Shown here piece after piece: positions 56,112 to 63,716 of a DNA stretch of 64,000 nucleotides. The position numbers and the translations under genes are program-made. Under the pieces are notes generated by a model. That model saw only the letters and a list, made by a program, of their open reading frames with translations. It did no database searches and was not told where the DNA came from. Numbering within the stretch: the stretch's first letter is position 1; each line of letters opens with the position of its first letter. This DNA is from Ectothiorhodospiraceae bacterium 2226 (GTDB taxonomy: Bacteria > Pseudomonadota > Gammaproteobacteria > GCA-013348725): contig CP054689.1 in NCBI GenBank assembly GCA_013348725.1, forward strand, positions 1,724,501 to 1,788,500. Reading direction: 5' to 3'.

Positions 56112-56379
56112 GCGGATACGATAACGATACTGAGTTTGAGGTAACCTGCCGACGATTGCGAAGATAACGTGAAGTGATGACATCACAGGTAAGACCGGCG
56201 TATTGAAAACCTGCTATGCCCATAGGCTGATTCAAGCCGATAGGTTGATGAGGACGATACGCGCAGCTCACATCAAGGCCAGAGAAGACATCTCCTCATC
56301 AACAGGCCGGATATATGGAAGCAATCCTGTCACTGTCTGAAACACACGGTATCTTGCAAGCGGGGAGGAGACCATATAT
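56112..56379 (+). ncRNA. Candidate bridge RNA region of IS copy A
   Basis: IS1111-group elements carry their bridge RNA in the noncoding right end. This 268-bp end contains an 11-bp stem, GTTGATGAGGA (56244-56254) with TCCTCATCAAC (56293-56303), and TAGGTTGATG (56241-56250), which equals the ten bases spanning the left insertion junction (55001-55010). Exact RNA ends unknown. Confidence 0.45.
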
Positions 56380-56547
56380 GGGCTGACGAAAGGAAGCCCA
56401 ACGTTGTTCCCGATCGCGCCGGATCGGACTACTCGGTCTGATCAGCTTTTTGCATCGCTAAAGGCGACGAGCACGCGTACGAGGGGCATGCACATCGAGA
56501 GCTTGAGGGGTGTTGGGCTTCCTTCGTCAGCCCAACCTACGTGAACT
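56380..56547. repeat. Palindromic interspersed repeat, copy 3, right part
   Basis: Rest of copy 3 after the IS insertion; the left part is AGCCCGCGTAGGTT at 54993-55006. It is nearly identical to copy 1 and ends with CTACGTGAACT at the start of cassette 2. Confidence 0.75.
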
Positions 56548-58475
56548 GGGCCGGCGGCTTCGAGAGCATCGAGGCGGCGATGGACTACGCCTCCTCGGGC
56601 GGGATCCCCGCCACCAGCCTCACCCAGGGCGGCAGCGTCGTGATGGTGCGCATGGAGCACGTCTGGGTCGAGGCGGCGGTGGATTTTCTGCCCTCGCGCG
56701 CTGCCATCATGCGCGAGGCCGACACCTGGCTCGCGCTGGATGCGAGCTACAAGCAGTACGAATACCTGGAAGGGCTCGATGTGGCCGCCATCGCCAACCT
56801 CGACGGCGAGGCCTTGGCCGCGAGCTTCATGGCCAGCGGTGCCGTAGACGAGGCGGCCGGCTGGGTGCAGGGGCTGGACGCCTCCATTATCGAGGCCGCG
56901 CAGGAAGACGCCCGTCAGGCGCTGGAAGCCCATATCGAGCAAATGACCGACCCGACCGTGGGCGACGTCATTGGCGGTCGCAAGGTCATCATTCGCGAGG
57001 CGCCCGTGCTGCCCTCCGCCATGCCCTATGACCGCGTCGTCGATGGCGCCCGCTACGCCGCGCTGCCGGCCGCCCTGCAGCCCACCATCGCCTTCGGTCT
57101 CGGCGCCGACATCCTCGGCACGCCACTCGCCCAGGCCCAGTTCCCCTGGGCGCAACTCAACAACCGCAAGGTAACGCTCTCCTTCCGTCCCGCCACGCAG
57201 GCCGATGAGGATGCCCTGCACGCACTTCTGCCCGAAGGCGACATCACCGACATCAGCCAGCTGCCGAGCAGCATTCCCGCCTACCTCATCAAGGTCGTGC
57301 CCGAGCTAAAGGTCGAGGGCGAGACCGTTCTTGCAGGCGCAGCGATGAACCTCGGCGAGGAGCTGGCGTTCAGGTACAGCGTGCGCGACCCGATCCACGG
57401 CCTGCGCCATTACCCGAACAAGGTCGTCGCGGGCTCCTACCTGGCGGTGGCGGTGGTCGGCGGCGGGGTGGCAACGGGCAGTCTACAAGAGGTGCAGGCC
57501 CGCCTCGAAGCCACCGGCGGCGCGTTGGCCTCGACGGACGATACATTGCTCGCCGGGCTCACTCGCGAAGACCTACTGGGGGACATGTTCTACGCAGGAC
57601 TTCTGGGGTACTTCGCGCAGTACCAAGCCCTGGGACGCCTCTCCGCCCTAAGCCAGAGCGCGCACTTCCAACTCGCAACCTCGGCGGGGACCTATGGCTA
57701 CGTTCCCCAGGTGAGCTATTTCTTCGGCCTGCCCCGCGCAATCACACCGGGGGGAGTCGAGATGGACCTGGACAGGGTGGCACACTCCTCCAGTGTTGAC
57801 GTCCAGGGCGCCGACGCATGGCGTCAGTTCAACTTCCAGCTCGGTGCACTGTCGTCAGCGCTGGAACACGCCGTGCCCGAGCAAATGTTCGTGACGCCCG
57901 AGAACCCCGGCGAGGCGGTCTCGGCGGTCAAGGCTCTGCAGATCGCCGCCCAAGGGGGTCAACGGGTTTATCATGTCAATCAGGCCAATCAGGCCGAGGC
58001 TCTCACGAACATCCGCCAGAACAGTCTGACCATGAGCGAAATCCGCGCAGCGTTGGCGGTGGGTAAGGAGGTGATCGTGCACACCGACCCAATCAGCGTC
58101 CCGGGGTGGAGCGGCGCGGGGTATGTGATCTTTGATGCGGAGACGGGAGCGGGGGCTTGGAAGCTTGGGGGTGGGGCGAACGGGGGAGTGCTGGTCGGCG
58201 GTGTCGCGATACTCGGCATTGGGCTCGTGGCGCTGATGGGGGCGGCCGCCGGCGTTCTTATATCGCCGATGCTGATTGCTTTAACAATTGCGTTGGCGCT
58301 GCATATCATCCTCCTAGAGATCGCATTTAACCCAGATCTGAAATGGACCGACGTGAAGTCTCAGGTATTGGCTATCACGGCCATTGTTGCTACGTTCTTT
58401 TTCGCACTGCCAGCCACCGTAAAGACGCTGGTGGGTTTGATAATAGCCGAGGTTTTGACGTTATGGTCACTGTGA
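56541..58475 (+). CDS. Cassette 2: 5'-truncated pseudo-transglutaminase module with a different tail
   Basis: An open frame of 644 codons starting at the same residue as cassette 1 (equivalent to residue 346 of the full-length protein) and ~98% identical to it up to GAWKLGGGANG. The last ~96 residues are unrelated and hydrophobic (VAILGIGLVALMGAAAGVLISPMLIALTIALALHIILLE), with about three or four helices. No promoter or ribosome site is visible. Lies between the two inverted IS copies. Confidence 0.7.
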   Translation: MNWAGGFESIEAAMDYASSGGIPATSLTQGGSVVMVRMEHVWVEAAVDFLPSRAAIMREADTWLALDASYKQYEYLEGLDVAAIANLDGEALAASFMASGAVDEAAGWVQGLDASIIEAAQEDARQALEAHIEQMTDPTVGDVIGGRKVIIREAPVLPSAMPYDRVVDGARYAALPAALQPTIAFGLGADILGTPLAQAQFPWAQLNNRKVTLSFRPATQADEDALHALLPEGDITDISQLPSSIPAYLIKVVPELKVEGETVLAGAAMNLGEELAFRYSVRDPIHGLRHYPNKVVAGSYLAVAVVGGGVATGSLQEVQARLEATGGALASTDDTLLAGLTREDLLGDMFYAGLLGYFAQYQALGRLSALSQSAHFQLATSAGTYGYVPQVSYFFGLPRAITPGGVEMDLDRVAHSSSVDVQGADAWRQFNFQLGALSSALEHAVPEQMFVTPENPGEAVSAVKALQIAAQGGQRVYHVNQANQAEALTNIRQNSLTMSEIRAALAVGKEVIVHTDPISVPGWSGAGYVIFDAETGAGAWKLGGGANGGVLVGGVAILGIGLVALMGAAAGVLISPMLIALTIALALHIILLEIAFNPDLKWTDVKSQVLAITAIVATFFFALPATVKTLVGLIIAEVLTLWSL

Positions 58476-58720
58476 TCGTAAAAGTCATTCCCCACGTCTT
58501 GGTTCTACTGCTTGCGATTATCGCGTTGAACAACGCAGATGATTTTTCTGTGCCCGCGGCCGCAGTCGCGGGCTTGTTGATAGCCTGTATAATGGGGGCG
58601 GCGAAGGGAATGTCATCGTTCGTGACATACTCGTGGCCCTGGGTGTTAAGTTTGTTTTACTTTCTCGCAATCATTGGGTTCCTCGCTCTGCAGTTATTGA
58701 CGCTAATGATTTATTCCTGA
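58463..58720 (+). CDS. Small membrane protein paired with cassette 2 (candidate partner 3)
   Basis: An 85-residue protein with three helices (IPHVLVLLLAIIALNN, AAAVAGLLIACIMGAA, WPWVLSLFYFLAIIGFLALQLLTLMI). ATG at 58463 overlaps the last codons of cassette 2 by 13 bases and has GAGG upstream. AT-richer than neighbouring DNA. No relation in sequence to the other partners. Confidence 0.55.
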   Translation: MVTVIVKVIPHVLVLLLAIIALNNADDFSVPAAAVAGLLIACIMGAAKGMSSFVTYSWPWVLSLFYFLAIIGFLALQLLTLMIYS

Positions 58721-58745
58721 ATTAAAAGAGCCATAATAAGCACGT

Positions 58746-58789
58746 GTAGGTTGGGGGTGACGAAGGAATCCCAACGTTGTTCCAGATCA
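58746..58789. repeat. Palindromic interspersed repeat, copy 4 (left 44 bp only)
   Basis: Left hairpin of the repeat (GTAGGTTGGGGGTGACGAAG, then CCCAACGTTGTTCC), cut off by the end of the IS3 remnant at 58790. Confidence 0.65.
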
Positions 58790-59509
58790 TGAGCTTCCCC
58801 CAATAAAACGGACGGTTTAATTGCTCGCGTACCGGGCTTCGTATTCTACCGGCGTCAGATACCTTAGCGAAGCGTGCCGGCGTTGCCGGTTGTAGAATAC
58901 CTCGATGTACTCGAAGAGGCTTTGTTTGGCTTCTGCCCGCGTGTTGTAGTCCTCGTGGTGCACCAGTTCGTTCTTCAGGGAGCCGAAGAAGCTTTCGGCC
59001 ACGGCGTTGTCGAGACATTCGCCCTTGCGGCTCATGCTGCAGCGCAGACCGTTCTCATGTAACTGCTGCTGGTACGCTGTCGAGGCATAGGTGCTGCCCT
59101 GGTCGGAGTGGACGATGAGGCTGTCGACCTTCTTTCGGCGCCACAGCGCCATCGTCAGGGCCTGCTGCACCAGTTCGGCGTCGTTGCGCTCGCCCATGGC
59201 CCAGCCGATCACCTGACGGGAGAACAGGTCCAGGAGGACAGCGAGGTAGAGCCAGCCCTCGCGGCTGGGGATGAAGGTGGTATCAGACACCCAGGCAGTG
59301 TCCGGCTGGCCGACCGTGAATTGTCGCTGTAGCAGGTCTGACGCGGCCTTGAGGGTGTACTTCGAATCCGTGGTGATGACGAACTTGCGGGCCATTCGGG
59401 ATTGGATGTCCGCCGCCCTCATCAGGCGCGCCATGGCGACCAGGTCCGCGTAGATCTTCGGCGAGCCATAGAGTTGGCGGGGACGCTGATGATAGTGGGC
59501 AATCTTCTC
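58790..59509 (-). mobile_element. IS3-family insertion sequence remnant
   Basis: The right terminus begins TGAGCTTCCCCCAATAAA at 58790, the typical end of IS3-group elements (minus-strand orientation). The left end, orfA and the 5' part of orfB are missing; the sequence is cut at ~59510 by repeat copy 5. Confidence 0.75.
58817..59509 (-). pseudogene. IS3-family transposase orfB fragment
   Basis: An rve-type DDE integrase core: Asp in WVSDTTFI, Asp in VHSDQGSTYAS, Glu in AVAESFFGSLKNE, ending RHASLRYLTPVEYEARYA. The 5' end is lost at the repeat boundary, and about a dozen residues seem deleted between YGSPKIYADLV and ARLMRAADIQ. All three catalytic residues survive, but the gene cannot be functional. 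Confidence 0.8.
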
Positions 59510-59644
59510 AGCCCGCGTAGGTTGGGCTGACGAAGGAAGCCCAACGTTGTCCCTGTCTGCACCACTAAAGGAGAGGAGCACGCGTACGAGGGGTATGTAT
59601 TCACATCGACAGCTTGAGGGGTGTTGGGCTTCCTTCGTCAGCCC
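59510..59644. repeat. Palindromic interspersed repeat, copy 5, left part (short variant)
   Basis: AGCCCGCGTAGGTTGGGC at the left, then a centre ~33 bp shorter than copy 1, and the right hairpin cut by IS copy B at GGGC. The last seven bases (AACCTAC, 61018-61024) plus GTGAACT lie on the other side of the IS. Confidence 0.7.
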
Positions 59645-59912
59645 ATATATGGTCTCCTCCCCGCTTGCAAGATACCGTGTGTTTCAGACAGTGACAGGAT
59701 TGCTTCCATATATCCGGCCTGTTGATGAGGAGATGTCTTCTCTGGCCTTGATGTGAGCTGCGCGTATCGTCCTCATCAACCTATCGGCTTGAATCAGCCT
59801 ATGGGCATAGCAGGTTTTCAATACGCCGGTCTTACCTGTGATGTCATCACTTCACGTTATCTTCGCAATCGTCGGCAGGTTACCTCAAACTCAGTATCGT
59901 TATCGTATCCGC
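59645..59912 (-). ncRNA. Candidate bridge RNA region of IS copy B
   Basis: Reverse complement of the copy A right end, with the same 11-bp stem and junction-like decamer. RNA ends unknown. Confidence 0.4.
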
Positions 59913-60924
59913 TCAGGCGGGGCAATATTTGGTGTCGTTCCGTAACAGCGCCCAGCCCATACGGGCCAGTTTGTTGGCCAGCGCGACGGCGGTTTTGTTG
60001 ATGCCCCGTCGTTCGCACAGTCGGTTAATCCATTGACTCAATTTATCGTCCTTGGCCTTGGCGTGCAGCACCACACTGCGCGCGCCGTGGACTAGCAGGC
60101 TGCGTAAATAGCCGTCGCCCTTCTTGCTGATCCCCAGCAATACCTCCTTGCCGCCGCTGCTGTGCTGGCGCGGCACCAGACCCAGCGCCGCTGACACGTC
60201 GCGCCCCCGCCGGAAAGCCTTGCCATCGCCCACCTGGCCGACAAAGACGCTGGCCACGATCGGTCCGAATCCCGGCACGGCCTGCAAGCGCCTGCAACGC
60301 TCGTCCTGACGGCTGGTTTGCTCAATCTGACCAGTGTAGAAGTCAATGTGGCCCTCTAACTCGACAAGCTGGTCATAACCCCGCTTCAGGAGGCCGCGAA
60401 ACAGGGTGCTCAGGCCGTTTTCAGCGTCTTCCAGCAACTGCGGCACAGCACGTCGTACCGAGGCCACCCTTGTTCATCACCAGTCCATACTCCGCCACCA
60501 ACGCCCGCAGCTGGTTGCACAGGGCAGTGCGTTCCTTGATGCGCTGCGCCCGCAGGCGATGTAGCGCCTGGATGTCCTGTTGCTCGACGCTCTTGATGCT
60601 CACTGCGCGCATCGCCGGCCGGGTCGCGGCCTCCGCTATCGCCCGGGCATCGTTGTAGTCATTCTTGTTGCCCTGCACGTACGGCTTCACGAATTGCGGC
60701 GCAATCAGCTTTACCCGGTGACCCAACCGCTGCAGCTCACGTCCCCAATAATGAGCGCCGGCGCAGGCCTCCATCGCCACCCGGCAGGGCTCCAGGTGGG
60801 AAAAGTACTTCATGACCTCGCTTCGACGCAGCATCCGCTTGCCAACCTCGTGGTGTGAGGCATCAAAACACACCACATGGAACACGCTCTTTGCCAGGTC
60901 CAGCCCGACCGTTGTAATCTTCAT
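59913..60924 (-). pseudogene. IS110-family transposase, frameshifted (copy B)
   Basis: Same as copy A: N-terminal part 60421-60924, C-terminal part 59913-60467 in the +1 frame, with the break at the same base. The sharing means the shift arose before duplication, or that it is bypassed by frameshifting. Confidence 0.8.
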
Positions 60925-61098
60925 GGCGGTCTCCTCTTCTTTCGTTTCGATGGTTGCTTAACATCTCCATCGTGGCGCACATGACGCCGGTTAGAAAGGG
61001 GAGGAGACCATCACATCAACCTACGTGAACTGCCCGAAGGCGACATCACCGACATCAGTCAGCTGCCGAGCAGCATCCCCGCCTACCTCATCAAGGTC

Positions 61099-62160
61099 GT
61101 GCCCGAGCTAAAGGTCGAGGGCGAGACGGTGCTCGCAGGTGCAGCCATGAACCTGGGCGAGGAGCTGGCGTTCAGGTACAGCGTGCGGGAGCCGATCCAT
61201 GGTCTGCGCCACTATCCCAATAAGGTCGTGTCGGGCTCCTACCTCGCGGTGGCGGTGGTCGGCGGCGGGGTGGCAACGGGCAGCCTACGAGAGGCGCAGG
61301 CCCGCCTCGAAGCCACCGGCGGCGCGTTGGCCTCGACGGACGATACATTGCTCGCCGGGCTCACTCGCGAAGACCTACTGGGGGACATGTTCTACGCAGG
61401 ACTACGTGAACTGTCCTCAGCCTTGGAACACGCCGTGCCCGAGCAGATGTTTGTGACGCCCGAGAACCCAGGCGAGGCGGTGTCGGCTGTCAAGGCTCTG
61501 CAAAAGGCTGCCGCGCAAGGCCAGCGCATCTACCACGTCACGCCCGCGAATCAGGATACCGCTCTTGCTGACCTGGGCCACAGCGCCCAGACCCTCAACG
61601 ACATCCGCAGTGCGCTGGCGATGGGGCGGGAAGTGATTGTGCATACGGATCCCATCGAAGTATCCGGCTGGCACGGCTCGGGCTACGTGATCTTCGACCC
61701 GCAGGTCGGCGACGGCGCCTGGCGGATTGAAGGCGGTGCGTCCGGGTCGTGGATATATGCGTTAATCGGCGCGTTCTTCTCCGCAGTCTTAGATGGTCTG
61801 CTCGCGAAATACCGTTCGCCAACCTCGATGTTCGGCCCACGTGATGAGATCACGTTCTCTAGAGTGGTTAACTTCGCAGCCAAGGCTTTGACGGTGCTGG
61901 GATTTGCCTACGCCACCTTTTCAACTGTTGCGAGTGATGAGTTAGGAACGGATCAGAAGGTAATAACGATATTGGCGAATCTCGGAGCTGCAATAGGCAT
62001 AATGAAAGCGACCTCTTGGATAATGGCCTCCGCTCTCGTGTTCCCAGTGTCGGTTCTAGTGGCCGCGGTTGTCGCAGTTGCTATCGCCGCAATTACGCTT
62101 GCCATTTTGACGGTTCTTGTCGCTAGCAAAGGGAACCGTGATCGTTACGCGTTCGGGTAG
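61099..62160 (+). CDS. Cassette 3: further truncated module with a third tail and an internal deletion
   Basis: The frame is open from the repeat terminus at 61021 and matches the full-length protein from its residue ~573 (LPEGDITDISQLPSS); the first possible start is the GTG at 61099. After GDMFYAGL, 82 residues present in cassettes 1 and 2 are replaced by RE, encoded by a 12-base copy of the repeat terminus (CTACGTGAACTG, 61402-61413). After GAWRIEGGASG comes a third hydrophobic tail of ~137 residues (VINFAAKAL-like, PVSVLVAAVVAVAIAAITLAILTVLV). Not expected to be expressed alone. Confidence 0.65.
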   Translation: MPELKVEGETVLAGAAMNLGEELAFRYSVREPIHGLRHYPNKVVSGSYLAVAVVGGGVATGSLREAQARLEATGGALASTDDTLLAGLTREDLLGDMFYAGLRELSSALEHAVPEQMFVTPENPGEAVSAVKALQKAAAQGQRIYHVTPANQDTALADLGHSAQTLNDIRSALAMGREVIVHTDPIEVSGWHGSGYVIFDPQVGDGAWRIEGGASGSWIYALIGAFFSAVLDGLLAKYRSPTSMFGPRDEITFSRVVNFAAKALTVLGFAYATFSTVASDELGTDQKVITILANLGAAIGIMKATSWIMASALVFPVSVLVAAVVAVAIAAITLAILTVLVASKGNRDRYAFG

Positions 62161-62170
62161 CAGGTATAGC

Positions 62171-62440
62171 ATGCGCTTTTTCATCGCGATAGTATTCTTC
62201 CCCGCCGGCTTGTTAGTGGGCGCTGGCGTGTATGCCGCCGTAATCTGGCTCGGTCTGGTTGGCGCACACAACGCGCTGTATATCGCCGTCGCGTTGGTGG
62301 CCGCCTTCGTCACCAACATGCTCGAAGCGCGATTTCTGTGGGGTACACGATTGCCTGATGTTGACGACCTCAGCCTCTGTCCAGTGTCAATCGGTTGGTT
62401 CACAGGTTTCTCGTTACTTATGATGGTTGCTAACCATTGA
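62171..62440 (+). CDS. Small membrane protein paired with cassette 3 (candidate partner 4)
   Basis: An 89-residue protein with three helices (FFIAIVFFPAGLLVGAGVYAAVIWLGLVG, LYIAVALVAAFVTNML, SIGWFTGFSLLMMVA). ATG at 62171, ten bases after the cassette 3 stop, preceded by AGCAGG; longer upstream frames overlap the tail without a ribosome site. Unrelated to other partners in sequence. Confidence 0.55.
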   Translation: MRFFIAIVFFPAGLLVGAGVYAAVIWLGLVGAHNALYIAVALVAAFVTNMLEARFLWGTRLPDVDDLSLCPVSIGWFTGFSLLMMVANH

Positions 62441-62498
62441 TGGTTCACAACGGATGGGCGCTACATCGAGAGCTTGAGGGCGTCGGGCTTCCTTCCTC

Positions 62499-62680
62499 AG
62501 CCCGCGTAGGTTGGGCTGACGAAAGGAAGCCCAACGTTGTTCCCGATCGCGGCGGATCGAACTACTAGGTATGATCAGCGTTTTGCATCGCTAAAGGCGA
62601 CGAGCACGCGTACGAGGGGCATTCACATCGAGAGATTGAGGGGTGTTGGGCTTCCTTCGGCAGCCCAACCTACGTGAACT
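62499..62680. repeat. Palindromic interspersed repeat, copy 6 (full length, 182 bp)
   Basis: Same ends and centre as copy 1, ending CTACGTGAACT at 62670-62680. A partial right half of another copy (62464-62498) is joined directly to its left end. Confidence 0.8.
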
Positions 62681-62747
62681 GACGAGTGAGACGGCGCAGG
62701 CAAGGATCCGCCAGGCGGCGGAGGGCTGGAAGGTACGCAGTGACTCT

Positions 62748-63302
62748 ATGATGACACGCTATTGGTCGTTGGTGCTTCTTTGGTTCGCAATGTACGTCGC
62801 TCCGTACCTAGCCGTACTGATGGCGTTCATCGCCGTTTATGAGTGGCATGCCCTCGAGCGCGCGCTCGACGAGATGTTCTGGTCCATCCTTTTGTTTTTC
62901 GTGTTTCTCATCGCTACCGTCATCATCGCTCTTTCGATGAAGAGACTCACGCTGTCTCCGGCCACCTTGGTCGCAATGCTCGAGCAACACGGCTTCCGAG
63001 TGACTACCACAGGACGGCGATTGCAAGGACGCTCAAGTAGAGGCGTCGTCGTCGAAGCGCGCTTCGACCATCCAGTGTGGGATGCGTGGCCCATTCCGTC
63101 GCGCCGGATGCTCTCCGGCTCAACGGTCCGTTTTGTAGCGAGGAGACCATCGCCGACTTTCCCCTTCTTGTCCGACCCCAAGGTGGCGATTGAACAAACG
63201 GCGGGCGGATGCGCCGTGACCGTCACTGGAGGGACCTGGGAGGGCGAGGAGTATGCACGGCGCATCGCACACGTGCTCGAAGCATTGGATGAGCCCATGT
63301 AG
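62748..63302 (+). CDS. Membrane-anchored protein of unknown function, orphan between two repeats
   Basis: A 184-residue protein with two N-terminal helices (WSLVLLWFAMYVAPYLAVLMAFIAVYEW, MFWSILLFFVFLIATVIIALSM) and a ~110-residue soluble domain (LSPATLVAMLEQHGFRVTTTGRRL, FDHPVWDAWPIPSRRM, GGCAVTVTGGTWEGEEYARRIAHVLEAL). The frame is open back to the repeat end at 62681; the ATG pair at 62748/62751 is the likely start. Its stop TAG is formed by the first bases of the next repeat, so the original C-terminus may have been longer. No family recognised; the position suggests an orphan partner gene. Confidence 0.5.
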   Translation: MMTRYWSLVLLWFAMYVAPYLAVLMAFIAVYEWHALERALDEMFWSILLFFVFLIATVIIALSMKRLTLSPATLVAMLEQHGFRVTTTGRRLQGRSSRGVVVEARFDHPVWDAWPIPSRRMLSGSTVRFVARRPSPTFPFLSDPKVAIEQTAGGCAVTVTGGTWEGEEYARRIAHVLEALDEPM

Positions 63303-63467
63303 GCGGCGGGTTGACGAAGGAAGCCCAACGATGTTCCCGATCACGTTCCATCAGATGGGCTTGCTCGGGCCCGGCAGCCTCTTGCAGCGAGCGCATGTGC
63401 GAGAGGCGTCCACGTCGAGAGCTTCAGGGGCGTCGGCCTTCCTTCGTCAGCCCAACCTACGTGAACT
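63299..63467. repeat. Palindromic interspersed repeat, copy 7 (diverged)
   Basis: Left GTAGGCGGCGGGTTGACGAA, right hairpin TTCCTTCGTCAGCCCAAC and terminus CTACGTGAACT are recognisable; most of the centre is replaced. Confidence 0.65.
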
Positions 63468-63472
63468 GAAAA

Positions 63473-63700
63473 TCGTTGCATCGCACGGTCACCGGAGGAC
63501 CATTCCCTGAGCCAGCATCATCAGGTAGATTCTAATGGCGCCCCTTTTGCATCGATAAGCGATATCGGTAGTGCCTGTCGGAATCATGAGAAGTACACGA
63601 GAGAAGATGCCGAATGGCGTGCATTCCGCGGCTATCGAGGGACGCTCATAAGAGCGGAGTGGGCCAGCGGGAACACGCAAGCGCTGGGCGCCGCACATGG
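63473..63700. repeat. Diverged second repeat (copy b)
   Basis: Counterpart of 54603-54745, with the same blocks in the same order; here it directly follows the right terminus of repeat copy 7. No intact gene. Confidence 0.4.
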
Positions 63701-63716
63701 AAGAAGGTTAACCGTC

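Larger units (their letters stand above)
55007..56379 (+). mobile_element. IS1111-type insertion sequence (IS110 family), copy A
   Basis: A 1373-bp element with subterminal inverted repeats ATGGTCTCCTCCCC (55013-55026) and GGGGAGGAGACCAT (56362-56375), leaving 6 and 4 bases outside them, as is usual for the IS1111 subgroup. It splits repeat copy 3 exactly between GTAGGTT and GGGCTGAC: 7 + 161 bases on the two sides add up to the 168-bp core of copy 1, so there is no target duplication or loss. Confidence 0.85.
59645..61017 (-). mobile_element. IS1111-type insertion sequence (IS110 family), copy B, inverted
   Basis: 1373 bp, in inverted orientation and apparently identical to copy A (all frames match). 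On the minus strand it is inserted at the same point of the repeat, GTAGGTT / GGGCTGAC, here in the right-hand hairpin of copy 5. Subterminal repeats ATGGTCTCCTCCCC and its complement are intact. Confidence 0.85.
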
